This document shows, in pieces, positions 7,950-14,726 of a stretch of 31,459 bases of DNA. The position numbers were made by a program, and so were the translations under genes. Each line of letters starts with the position of its first letter. Positions within the stretch are counted from its first letter, which is position 1. The notes below the pieces were generated by a model. It did no database searches. It was not told the DNA's origin and was given only the letters and a program-made list of their open reading frames with translations. Source of the DNA: JAWWPY01 sp964412845 (GTDB lineage: Bacteria; Actinomycetota; Actinomycetes; Streptosporangiales; Streptosporangiaceae). The stretch is from contig CAYPQM010000079.1 in NCBI GenBank assembly GCA_964412845.1, positions 1-31,459 on the forward strand, given 5' to 3'.

Positions 7950-8007
7950 TGTGCTAGCCCGGGGGGGACCCCGGATCACGGCGCTGTGCTAGCCCGGAAC
8001 GCGTTCC
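7950..8007. repeat. Direct repeat and palindrome in the amt leader
   Basis: TGTGCTAGCCCGG occurs at 7950-7962 and again at 7985-7997. The second copy runs into the perfect 12-bp palindrome GGAACGCGTTCC (7996-8007). They sit 80-140 bp before the amt start and could be operator sites or a folded 5' leader. Confidence 0.4.
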
Positions 8008-8088
8008 GCTCCCTACCTGGGGTGCCGGAGCCAGGACCGGAACCCCCCGGCAAGCCCTTCCAGGGTAGCCCCATGGAGGCGGAGAGCA

Positions 8089-9492
8089 GTGGTTCCCTAT
8101 CCGAGTTGGCTGAACGCCGGGGATACGTCCTGGCAGTTGACAGCCGCAACGCTGGTCGGCCTCATGAGCCTTCCAGGCATCGCCGTGCTGTACGGGGGCC
8201 TGGTACAACGCAAGTGGGCCGTGAACACCATGCTGATGGCCTTCAGCGGCTTCGCGATGGTCCTCATCGTCTGGGTCCTATGGGTCTTCAAGATGGGCTT
8301 CGGGCAGCCGTGGATCGGCCAGTTCGTCGGCAAGCCCAACACCGTGCTGGGAGCCTTCAACGAGCAGGGGCAAGCGCACATACCCCTGGTCAGTGGCGCT
8401 GGGTTCATGCCCAAGTTCCACTTCTCCCAGTCTGCCCTCGTGTACTTCCAGTTCGTATTCGCTGCGATCACGCCGCTGCTGTTCCTGGGCAGCGTGATCG
8501 GCCGGATCAACTTCAAGGTCTGGATCATCTTCGTCCCGCTCTGGTCCACTTTCGCCTACGCGGTGAACGCGTTCCTGCTGTGGGGCGGCGGTTACTGGGC
8601 GCAGAAGGGCGCGCTCGACTTCAGTGGTGGCTATGTGATCCACCTGGCCGCCGGTGTGTCCGGCTTCGTGGCCGCCGCGGTGATCGGGCCCAGGCTGAAG
8701 CGGGACCGCGACCACGGTGTGCCGAACAACCTGCTCCTGGTCTCCGTGGGGGCCGGCATCCTGTGGCTCGGCTGGAACGGGTTCAACGGCGGTGACCCCT
8801 ACTTCGCCAGCGCGGACGCGGCCGCGGCCGTGCTCAACACCAACCTGGCCACCGCCACCGCCTTGATGACCTGGATCATCCTGGACATCGTGGGGACCAA
8901 GGAGAAGAAGCCCACCTTCCTCGGCGGTATCAACGGCATGATCGTCGGCCTGGTCGGCATCACCCCCGCGGCCGGCTATGTCAACGGCGTCGGCGCGATC
9001 GTGATCGGCGTGGTCGGCTGCACCATCGTCTGGTTCGCCTGGAACTACCTCAGCAAGGTGCCGCCGTTCAGCAAGGTGGACGACACGCTCGGCGTGGTCT
9101 ACACCCATGGCATCGCCGGCCTGGCCGGCGGCCTGCTCGTCGGCCTGCTCGCCGACCCGAAGATGATCGTCTATCTCGGGGTCGGGAAGAGTTCCGGCTT
9201 CACCACGGCGGGACTCTTCTACGGGCACCCGAAGCAACTGCTCATCCAGGCGGGTGCCGCGCTCACGGTCATCGTCTGGGACGCCCTGGTGACGTTCATC
9301 CTGCTGCGGGTCATCGGCCTGTTCATCAAGCTGCGGATGCCGGACGAGGTTCTCGAAATCGGCGATGCGGCGGCCCATGGCGAGGTCGTCTACCCGGAGG
9401 AGTCGCTCATCGGAGTTGGTGCGGGCGCGGCTGAGGCCGTGCCCGCTGGGGCCGCCAGAGATGCTGAGGCCGTCCCGCACGGCGACGGCTAA
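8089..9492 (+). CDS. amt: Ammonium transporter (Amt family)
   Basis: A 467-residue polytopic membrane protein with about 11 spans that conducts ammonium/ammonia. The first span carries the family text WQLTAATLVGLMSLPGIAVL followed by YGGL. The pore twin histidines are H185 (DFSGGYVIHLAAGVSG) and H340 (VYTHGIAGLAGG). The extracellular recruitment site has W229 and F232 in GWNGFNGGDPY, but D236 stands where E. coli AmtB has Ser219. The GTG at 8089 is chosen because of GGAGG and GGAG sequences 5-14 nt upstream; the nearby ATG at 8073 is out of frame. The soluble Ala/Glu-rich tail is about 45 residues. No glnK or glnD follows, unlike the common amtB-glnK-glnD operon; instead a large hairpin follows the stop codon. 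Upstream GlnR-like boxes suggest nitrogen control. Confidence 0.95.
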   Translation: MVPYPSWLNAGDTSWQLTAATLVGLMSLPGIAVLYGGLVQRKWAVNTMLMAFSGFAMVLIVWVLWVFKMGFGQPWIGQFVGKPNTVLGAFNEQGQAHIPLVSGAGFMPKFHFSQSALVYFQFVFAAITPLLFLGSVIGRINFKVWIIFVPLWSTFAYAVNAFLLWGGGYWAQKGALDFSGGYVIHLAAGVSGFVAAAVIGPRLKRDRDHGVPNNLLLVSVGAGILWLGWNGFNGGDPYFASADAAAAVLNTNLATATALMTWIILDIVGTKEKKPTFLGGINGMIVGLVGITPAAGYVNGVGAIVIGVVGCTIVWFAWNYLSKVPPFSKVDDTLGVVYTHGIAGLAGGLLVGLLADPKMIVYLGVGKSSGFTTAGLFYGHPKQLLIQAGAALTVIVWDALVTFILLRVIGLFIKLRMPDEVLEIGDAAAHGEVVYPEESLIGVGAGAAEAVPAGAARDAEAVPHGDG

Positions 9493-9511
9493 CCGGCTGC
9501 GGCTGATCAGC

Positions 9512-9579
9512 CAGCACTGCTAGTTCGCCCGGCGGCCTTCCCGCGCCACCCAAGGGGAGGGCCGCCGGGCGCAGTGCTG
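9512..9579 (+). terminator. Very large two-part hairpin after amt
   Basis: The inner arms GCCCGGCGGCC (9527-9537) and GGCCGCCGGGC (9560-9570) pair perfectly over 11 bp and extend with CCC/GGG pairs inside. Outer arms CAGCACTGC (9512-9520) and GCAGTGCTG (9571-9579) pair perfectly over 9 bp, with only a 6-nt bulge on the left side. It begins 19 bp after the amt stop and lies between converging genes, so it probably ends transcription from both sides. There is no U-tract, as is common in high-GC actinomycetes. Confidence 0.7.
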
Positions 9580-9586
9580 TCCAAGG

Positions 9587-9677
9587 CCGGTGCCCGCCCA
9601 GGTCGGCGCCTGCCGGGGGCCCGGTGCCCGCCGGGGCCAGCGCCTGCCGGGGCCCGGTGCCCGTCCGGGCCAGCCCC
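9587..9677. repeat. 33-34 bp GC-rich tandem repeat, about 2.7 copies
   Basis: Units start with CCGGTGCCCG at 9587, 9621 and 9654 and continue with variants of GGCGCCTGCCGGGGC. The third is partial. The tract fills the space between the amt hairpin and the stop codon of the ThDP enzyme gene at 9682. No coding role was seen. Confidence 0.75.
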
Positions 9678-9681
9678 GCGG

Positions 9682-11322
9682 TCAGTGCCCGCGGAAGGCC
9701 TCCTCAAGCCACCAGGAGCCGCGGGCCGAGGTGATCTTGGCGTCGATCAGCACGGGACGCTTCCGCGGCCCGTCCAGCCAGGCCTGCAGCGGCCCCAGGT
9801 CGCCCGTGCCGCGCACGGTGACCGCAGCGCAGCCGAACCCCCGGCCGATGGCGGCGATGTCCGCAGGCGGGAACCGGACGCTGTCCAGCGGGTGCCCGTC
9901 GGGACCGAAATGATGCACTTCGGCGCCATACGCCTCGTCGTCGTACACGATGATGACCATCGGCAGGCCGAGCCGGACGGCTGTCTCCAGTTCGCTGACG
10001 CTCATCAGCGCGCCGCCGTCGCCGAGCGCGGCGACCGGCAGCCGGTCCGGCCGGGCGATCGCGGCGCCGATCGCGGAGGCCAGGCCGAGGCCGATGGACT
10101 GGTACGCCTGCGTGAAGCAGAACCCGTCCGCGTCAGGCACTGACAGGTACATGCTCGGGTACCCCATGAAGTTTCCCGAGTCGACCGCGACCAGCCGCTG
10201 CGCCGGCAGCATGTCGTCCAGCGCGATGGTCAGCGTGCGCGGGTCGATCCGGCCCCCGTCGCTCTCGTCGGCATAAGGCACGTCACGCCAGCGCACCTCA
10301 CGGCTGATCCGCGCCCGCAGGTCCTCGCTGCGGTAACCGCTGACCGTGCGGCCACCCAGCACGTCCAGCACCGCGCGGGCGGTTTCCGCCACGTCGCCGA
10401 GGACGCCAAGGTGGACGCGCCGGTTCGCGCCGATCGCCGACTCCTCGTGGTCCACCTGCGCCACCGTGGCCTCCGGCCCGACCAGGCTGCCGTGCCGCAT
10501 CGTCCACATGTTGAGCGAGCAGCCCCAGCCGACGATCAGGTCGGCGGCGCTGATCAGCTCGGCCGCGAGCGGGGAGGCGAATCCGCCGCTCACGTCGAGG
10601 TCCCACGGGCTGCCCCGGAACAGTCCCTTGGCCGCGGCGGAGGTGGCGAGCAGCGCACCGGAGGCATCAGCGAGCCGGGACAGGTCGCTGCCGGCCCGGC
10701 TGGCCCGCGCACCACGGCCGGCCACGAAGACCGGGCGCCGGGCGGTCACCAGAGCCATGGCCAGGTCCTGGGCCGCCTCCCGGGCCGGAGCCGACGGCAG
10801 CAGCGGCGGCAGCGCGGCGACCGACGGCGGCTCGCACGATGCTGCCTGCACGTCAAGCGGCATCGCCAGGACGACGGTGCGCCGTTCCCGCAGCGCGGTC
10901 TGATAGGCGCGGGCCACGTCGGCGGCTGCGGAGCCGGGGGAGTGCAGCCGCTCCGGCACCGCGCCCACCGACGCGGCGATCGAGTCCAGATCGATCCGGA
11001 AGTTGGACCGCACCGCCGCGCCGGCCACGTCCGCGGCGAGCACGACAAGTGGCGTGCGGCTCTTGGCCGCCTCGGTGATGCCGGTGAGCGCGTTGGTCAG
11101 CCCGGGCCCCTGGTGGACGGACAGCAGGCCGGGCCGCCCGGCCGCCCGGGCCCAGCCATCGGCCATGCTGGCCGCCCCGCCCTCGTGGCGTGCGGCGTAG
11201 AACCGGGCGCCCCGGCTGGTCAGCGCGTTGGTCACGTGGAAGTTCCCGCTGCCGACGACACCGAACACGGTGTCCGCGCCGAGGCCGGCCAGGACGGCCC
11301 CGACAGCGTCACTGACCAGCAT
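9682..11322 (-). CDS. Thiamine-diphosphate-dependent enzyme (acetolactate synthase / decarboxylase superfamily)
   Basis: A 546-residue enzyme of the usual three-domain POX/ALS fold. The N-terminal PYR domain has the ThDP-activating glutamate E47 (RHEGGAASMADGWARAAG); a central FAD/CoA-like domain lies around 190-330; the C-terminal PP domain has GDG at 434-436. The Mg2+/ThDP motif is altered: where GDG is normally followed after about 25 residues by two Asn, this protein has D461-D462 (VYDDEAYGAE). The ATG at 11322 shares one base with the stop of the cyclase gene (TGATG), so an upstream open stretch is not used. Pairing with a cyclase-family hydrolase suggests a two-step route: hydrolysis, then decarboxylation of a 2-oxo acid. 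Isatin to isatinate to anthranilate is one precedent, and benzoylformate-type chemistry is another. The substrate is not established. Confidence 0.85.
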   Translation of the reverse strand: MLVSDAVGAVLAGLGADTVFGVVGSGNFHVTNALTSRGARFYAARHEGGAASMADGWARAAGRPGLLSVHQGPGLTNALTGITEAAKSRTPLVVLAADVAGAAVRSNFRIDLDSIAASVGAVPERLHSPGSAAADVARAYQTALRERRTVVLAMPLDVQAASCEPPSVAALPPLLPSAPAREAAQDLAMALVTARRPVFVAGRGARASRAGSDLSRLADASGALLATSAAAKGLFRGSPWDLDVSGGFASPLAAELISAADLIVGWGCSLNMWTMRHGSLVGPEATVAQVDHEESAIGANRRVHLGVLGDVAETARAVLDVLGGRTVSGYRSEDLRARISREVRWRDVPYADESDGGRIDPRTLTIALDDMLPAQRLVAVDSGNFMGYPSMYLSVPDADGFCFTQAYQSIGLGLASAIGAAIARPDRLPVAALGDGGALMSVSELETAVRLGLPMVIIVYDDEAYGAEVHHFGPDGHPLDSVRFPPADIAAIGRGFGCAAVTVRGTGDLGPLQAWLDGPRKRPVLIDAKITSARGSWWLEEAFRGH

Positions 11323-12098
11323 CAGGCCCGCTCCACCAGGCCCAGCGCCCGGCACGGGCTGCCCGACCCGCCGGTGATCGGCAGCGGGCCGGCGATCAGC
11401 ACGGCGCCGCGCGGCGGCAGCAGGGCCAGGTTCTGCAACTGGGTCAGGCCGTATTTGCCCGCGCCAAGCAGCGCGGAGTGGCAGGGGAATGGCGGGTCGA
11501 AGGAGTGCGCGGCGCCCGCGTCGGTGCCCACCGTCTCCACGCCGAGCCCGATGACCGGCGCCTCGTCCGCGAGCCACCGGGCACACGGCACGGAGATTCC
11601 TGGCGTATGCGGCCCGGTGGCGTTCGCGTTCAGGAACTCCTGCTGATCAGCAGAACGGGCATCCCAGCCGGTCCGGTACAGCAGCCAGCCGCCGTCCGGC
11701 AGCGGCCCGTGCTCGTCTTCCCACTGCTTGATGTGCTCGATCTCCAGCAGGAAGTCGGGGTCGGCGGCGGCCTGCGCGCTGAAATCGAGCACCACGGCCG
11801 GCGCGATCAGCCGGCCGGTCGGCACCTGCGACACGTCCGCCCCGTCCCGGCCGCTGACCCAGTGCACCGGCGCGTCGAAGTGCGTCCCGGTGTGCTCGCC
11901 GGTGGTGATGTCATTCCAGTACCAGGCCGGGCCGCGGTCGTCATACCGGCTAATTTCGGTCAGCGAAAAGGGCGCCGTATTGCCGAACGGCTCCGGCAAC
12001 TGGATCACCGGAGTCGACTCCGAGAGTGGTGCGGTGAGATCGACGACCTGCACGCTGGCATTGCGGATGGCCTCGGTCAGGGCCTGAAGCACGGACAT
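11322..12098 (-). CDS. Cyclase-family metal-dependent hydrolase (kynurenine formamidase / isatin hydrolase fold)
   Basis: A 258-residue protein of family PF04199. The metal-binding signature HTGTHFDAPVHW (HxGTHxDxPxH) is intact, and a second conserved region lies around LLYRTGWDAR. The family coordinates Mn2+ or Zn2+ and hydrolyses cyclic or N-formyl amides. The ATG at 12098 is preferred because a GGAGGC site sits 6-8 nt upstream. An ATG at 12146 adds 16 residues and is preceded by a -10-like TACGTT only 4 nt away, so a leaderless longer form is possible. The stop codon shares one base with the start of the downstream ThDP enzyme, making a coupled two-gene operon. Confidence 0.88.
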   Translation of the reverse strand: MSVLQALTEAIRNASVQVVDLTAPLSESTPVIQLPEPFGNTAPFSLTEISRYDDRGPAWYWNDITTGEHTGTHFDAPVHWVSGRDGADVSQVPTGRLIAPAVVLDFSAQAAADPDFLLEIEHIKQWEDEHGPLPDGGWLLYRTGWDARSADQQEFLNANATGPHTPGISVPCARWLADEAPVIGLGVETVGTDAGAAHSFDPPFPCHSALLGAGKYGLTQLQNLALLPPRGAVLIAGPLPITGGSGSPCRALGLVERA

Positions 12099-12150
12099 GG
12101 GCTGCCTCCAGTCGATGACGGCAGCCTGCCGCTGCTGCCGGGGCATGGTT

Positions 12151-12156
12151 AACGTA
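12151..12156 (-). promoter_or_regulatory. -10-like hexamer before the cyclase operon
   Basis: TACGTT on the minus strand fits TANNNT and stands 4 nt before the alternative ATG at 12146. It would start transcription at or just inside that ATG and leave about 46-48 nt before the ATG at 12098. No clear -35 was seen. Confidence 0.35.
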
Positions 12157-12169
12157 CCGGGAGTGGGGA

Positions 12170-12247
12170 GGGCGGGGCCGGGTGGCCGCGGCCTGCGCTG
12201 CGCCTGCGGCGCTTTTACGCGCTGGCCACGCCCACCCGGCCCCGCCC
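12170..12247. repeat. Long inverted repeat between divergent operons
   Basis: GGGCGGGGCCGGGTGG (12170-12185) and its exact reverse complement (12232-12247) form perfect 16-bp arms around a 46-bp GC-rich centre. The centre itself contains further pairing such as GGCC and GCGC blocks around a TTTT. It lies between the divergent cyclase and vapB promoters, where a terminator is not expected, so it may be a dispersed REP-like element or a barrier between the two promoters. Confidence 0.7.
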
Positions 12248-12249
12248 CT

Positions 12250-12269
12250 CATGTTATGTTATTAACATG
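12250..12269 (+). promoter_or_regulatory. vapB promoter with overlapping palindromic operator
   Basis: CATGTTA (12250-12256) and TAACATG (12263-12269) form perfect 7-bp arms around 6 bp, an AT-rich island in GC-rich DNA. The right arm includes the vapB ATG. TATGTT at 12255-12260 fits the -10 consensus and is followed by exactly 6 nt before the ATG, which predicts a leaderless mRNA. A ribbon-helix-helix antitoxin bound here would block its own promoter. Confidence 0.6.
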
Positions 12270-12566
12270 AGCGAGAAGAAGGCGGTGCTGAACGTCACCG
12301 TGAGCGAGTCGCTCGCCGCTGACGTGCGGCGGACCGCGGAGCGGGAGCACACCACCATCTCCAGCGTGGTCGAGCGGGCTCTGGCTCAGCAGATCTCCTG
12401 GGAGCTCAAGCGGCTCGACGGCCTGGCCGCCATCGACGCCTACTACCGGGCGCACGGGTATCCGACCGAAGAGGAGAAGGCAGACGCGCAGGCATGGGTA
12501 GCCGAGGCGGAGCGGGCCATGGATGAGGCGCGCGCGTACAACGCGGCCCATGGCGGCGCCGCTTGA
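12267..12566 (+). CDS. vapB: Ribbon-helix-helix antitoxin (VapB-like)
   Basis: A small acidic protein of 99 residues. The first 45 residues (KAVLNVTVSESLAADVRR, then TAEREHTTISSVVERALAQQ) match a CopG/RHH DNA-binding fold: one beta strand and two helices. The rest is helical and charged and probably wraps the toxin. It has no Shine-Dalgarno, consistent with leaderless translation from 12267. Its stop overlaps the toxin start (TTGA). Together with the PIN-domain gene it makes a type II toxin-antitoxin operon; repression by binding the palindrome over its start is inferred. Confidence 0.85.
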   Translation: MSEKKAVLNVTVSESLAADVRRTAEREHTTISSVVERALAQQISWELKRLDGLAAIDAYYRAHGYPTEEEKADAQAWVAEAERAMDEARAYNAAHGGAA

Positions 12567-12949
12567 GCGACTACGTATACGACAGCGGAGCCCTCATCGC
12601 CATCGACGGCCGTACCGACGCGAGAGCCTTGGAGCGCCATGCCGGTCTGCTGGCCGAGCGGCACCACATCATCGTGCCGGCGCCGGTGGCCGCGCAGGTG
12701 GTCCGGGATCCGCGGCGTCAAGCACGATTGATGCTCACTCTCCGGGGCTGCGAGATCGTCCCCTTCGAGGAAGTTCACGTCTCACCCGTGGGCAAGCTGC
12801 TGGCCAGATCCGGCACCTCCGACGTGGTGGATGGTTTCGTCGCCCTGACCGCAGCGGAAGCAGGCGCCGGCGTCTTTACCTCGGACCCGGACGACATTGC
12901 TCACCTGCTGGCCACGCTGGGCGTCCACCTGCCTGTTCTCGCATTCTGA
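12563..12949 (+). CDS. vapC: PIN-domain toxin (VapC-like ribonuclease)
   Basis: A 128-residue PIN-domain protein that should cleave RNA in a Mg2+-dependent manner. Acidic active-site candidates are D7 (VYDSGALIAID), D87/D90 (SDVVDGFVAL) and D108/D110/D111 (TSDPDDI). The glutamate usual in the third helix of VapC proteins is replaced by Q45 in the segment VPAPVAAQVVRD; this may be normal for this actinobacterial subgroup or may lower activity. Translation starts at a TTG that overlaps the antitoxin stop by 4 nt, a rare start that keeps toxin output coupled to and below antitoxin output. Confidence 0.85.
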   Translation: MSDYVYDSGALIAIDGRTDARALERHAGLLAERHHIIVPAPVAAQVVRDPRRQARLMLTLRGCEIVPFEEVHVSPVGKLLARSGTSDVVDGFVALTAAEAGAGVFTSDPDDIAHLLATLGVHLPVLAF

Positions 12950-12993
12950 CCCAGGCGGGCCACACCCCCCGGTCGGCACGCTGGCCGGAGAGC

Positions 12994-13866
12994 TTACAGG
13001 GCGGCGACGGCGGGGATTACCTGGCTGCCGATGACTTCGAGGGGGGTGACCTGCCAGACGTTGGCGACGGCGCCGATGGCCGCGTGGAAGCCCATCTCGG
13101 CCAGGCTGCCCAGCTGGTCGACGATCTCGGCCGCCTTTTCGCCCTTGCCGCCGGTGTCGAAGATGAAGTAGCAGGTCTTCTCGATCTCGTCGTAGTCGCG
13201 TCCTTCCGCGTCACAGTGCGCGCGGAGCACGTCCAGCTTGCGGGCCAGGTCCGGGCCGGGGAACAGGTTGCACGCCTGTGCGTACTTGGCGACGAACCGC
13301 AGCGTCTTCTTCTCGCCGGAGCCGCCGATCATGATCGGCGGGTGCGGCTGGGACAGCGCCTGCGGCGAGTTGAGCGGCCGCTCCAGCTGATAGTGCGTGC
13401 CCTGGTAGGGCGTCTCGTCCCCGCGCCACATCTGCAGGCAGATCTGCAGCGTCTCCTCCAGCCGCTCGAACCGCTCCGCGGTCGGCGGGAACGGGATGCC
13501 CAGGCCGCGGGACTCCTCATCGTTCCAGGCCGCGCCGATCCCGAGCCAGGCCCGGCCGCCGGACAGCACGTCCAGGGTGGTCACGATCTTGGCCAGGATG
13601 CCGGGATGCCGGTAGACCACGCCGGTCACCAGCGTGACGAGCGTGGCGCGCGAGGTACAGGCGGCCAGGTACCCGAGTGTCGTATAGGCCTCGAGCATTT
13701 CCCGCTCGGGCGGCCCGATCACGCCAATCTGGAAGAAGTGGTCCATCACCGCGATGAAGTCGAACCCCGCGTCGTCGGCTGTCCGGGCCACGTCCCGGAG
13801 CGCGGGGCCGAGCGTGGAAGATCCCTCTGGCCTGGTGAAATCTGGTATCTGGAGCCCAATCTTCAC
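12994..13866 (-). CDS. Luciferase-like (LLM class) F420-dependent oxidoreductase
   Basis: A 290-residue TIM-barrel protein of the bacterial luciferase superfamily, of the type that uses coenzyme F420 in actinomycetes. Visible segments are MKIGLQIPDF at the N-terminus, DDAGFDFIAVMDHFFQ near 33-46, TLVTGVVYRHPGILAK, GGRAWLGIGAAWNDEE near 105-120 and HPPIMIGGSGEKKTLRFVAKYA near 180. The substrate is unknown. The GTG start has a GGAGGC site 8 nt upstream. The first 42 codons are paralogous to the remnant at 19756-19908, and codons 35-42 are identical to it at DNA level. It converges on vapC with a 44-bp gap. Confidence 0.9.
   Translation of the reverse strand: MKIGLQIPDFTRPEGSSTLGPALRDVARTADDAGFDFIAVMDHFFQIGVIGPPEREMLEAYTTLGYLAACTSRATLVTLVTGVVYRHPGILAKIVTTLDVLSGGRAWLGIGAAWNDEESRGLGIPFPPTAERFERLEETLQICLQMWRGDETPYQGTHYQLERPLNSPQALSQPHPPIMIGGSGEKKTLRFVAKYAQACNLFPGPDLARKLDVLRAHCDAEGRDYDEIEKTCYFIFDTGGKGEKAAEIVDQLGSLAEMGFHAAIGAVANVWQVTPLEVIGSQVIPAVAAL
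13739..13761 (-). repeat. 23-bp direct repeat, left copy (att-like boundary candidate)
   Basis: The 23 bp covering codons 35-42 (FDFIAVMD) of the intact luciferase-like gene are identical and in the same orientation to 19781-19803 inside the truncated copy. Outside the repeat the two copies differ by roughly a quarter of bases on one side and are unrelated on the other. Confidence 0.6.
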
Positions 13867-14243
13867 GAGCCTGCCTCCGAGTTTTTGCGGGGCGCCGAGG
13901 GAGCCTGGGAGCTATCGAAGAGTGCCGTCAGCCGTAGCATCCTCTGCAGGTTATCGGCCGGCGCGGGTCACGCTGGCGGTGGCGGGTGGCTCTGTATCTA
14001 TTTCCAAACGGAAGTTCGAGCCAAGCTGTCAGGCGATGACTGTTCGATACTGAGCCGCGGGCATTAGAACTCTCGGTGCGCGGCTGTGCCGAATACGTGC
14101 CCAAGTCTTCGCCACGAAGGTGTTCTGCGCAGGTCACGGCGGTTTGGGCGTCGTTCTTGAGAACCGCTAGGCCGCTGCCATTGGTGCCAGGGTTCATCCG
14201 CTGATGTGCCAGCTTGGTTGCGGCAGCGGGTGTCGTGGGCTGG
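13867..14243. other. Intergenic stretch with no recognised gene
   Basis: This 377-bp gap separates the partner gene's stop from the luciferase-like gene. It is noticeably less GC-rich around 13990-14060 than its surroundings. It should hold the promoter for the luciferase-like gene and the end of the CHAT transcript, but no strong hairpin, tRNA or convincing open frame was seen. Confidence 0.5.
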
Positions 14244-14726
14244 TTATCGGTTACCGAAGGTGCCGAGGAGCTGGCTGAGGATGCGGGCCAGGGCGGTGTC
14301 GCTGAGGGGCTTGGTGTGCAGCTGGAAGGTCCAGCCCTGTTCGGGGTCGCGGCGCAGGGTGATCTCGGTGCGGAAGGCGTACAGGGCCAGGGCGCCGACG
14401 GCGAGGGTGACGGGGTCGCGCTGTGCGGGCGGGGCGGCGCGGGTGATGGCGTGCTGGATCAGGTCTGTGGTGGCCTGGCCGGTCGCGGCGAGGTGGTTCA
14501 GGGCGGTGCGGGCCAGGGCGCCGGGGGTGGCCGCCGGGTCGGGCTCGGCGAGCTGGCGGATGCCGGGCTGGTGCAGGGCCTGTTCGAGGTGGTCCTGAGC
14601 ATCGCGCAGGTCGATGGGGTCCAGGGGCTGGCCCTGGCGTTCCAGTATCAGGTGCAGCGCGGCGATGGCGCGGCCGTCGTCGAGGGCGGCGACCTGGCTG
14701 GTCAGTTCGGCAGGACTGGGGTTCAC
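14244..14726 (-). CDS. Unrecognised 160-residue partner of the CHAT-STAND protein
   Basis: I do not recognise this family. The GTG start overlaps the stop of the 1566-residue CHAT-STAND gene by 4 nt (GTGA), so the two are almost certainly translated together. The first two thirds look helical and acidic/Gln-rich (ELTSQVAALDDGRAIAALHL, DLRDAQDHLEQALHQPGI). A short hydrophobic segment, VTLAVGALALYAF (about 105-117), follows, then a probable beta hairpin (EITLRRDPEQGWTFQLHT) and a final helix. It has no cysteine, signal peptide or catalytic motif. By analogy with protease-STAND conflict systems it could be a substrate, an adaptor or an inhibitor of the CHAT protease; that is inference from position only. 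Confidence 0.75.
   Translation of the reverse strand: MNPSPAELTSQVAALDDGRAIAALHLILERQGQPLDPIDLRDAQDHLEQALHQPGIRQLAEPDPAATPGALARTALNHLAATGQATTDLIQHAITRAAPPAQRDPVTLAVGALALYAFRTEITLRRDPEQGWTFQLHTKPLSDTALARILSQLLGTFGNR

Noticed and set aside
7140..7979. A 279-codon minus-strand frame upstream of the LacI gene
   Set aside because: It overlaps the LacI N-terminus in another frame and both operators; no family features.
7492..7992. A 166-codon plus-strand frame in the amt leader
   Set aside because: No ribosome site, no recognisable domain, and it runs through the GlnR-like boxes and repeats; treated as non-coding leader.
11323..11586. N-terminal extension of the ThDP enzyme
   Set aside because: The extra 88 codons lie inside the cyclase gene and are Arg/Gly/Ala-rich; the ATG at 11322 gives a standard N-terminus.
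13928..14197. An 89-codon minus-strand frame in the gap before the luciferase-like gene
   Set aside because: No ribosome site, no similarity I recognise, and codon usage does not look like the neighbours.
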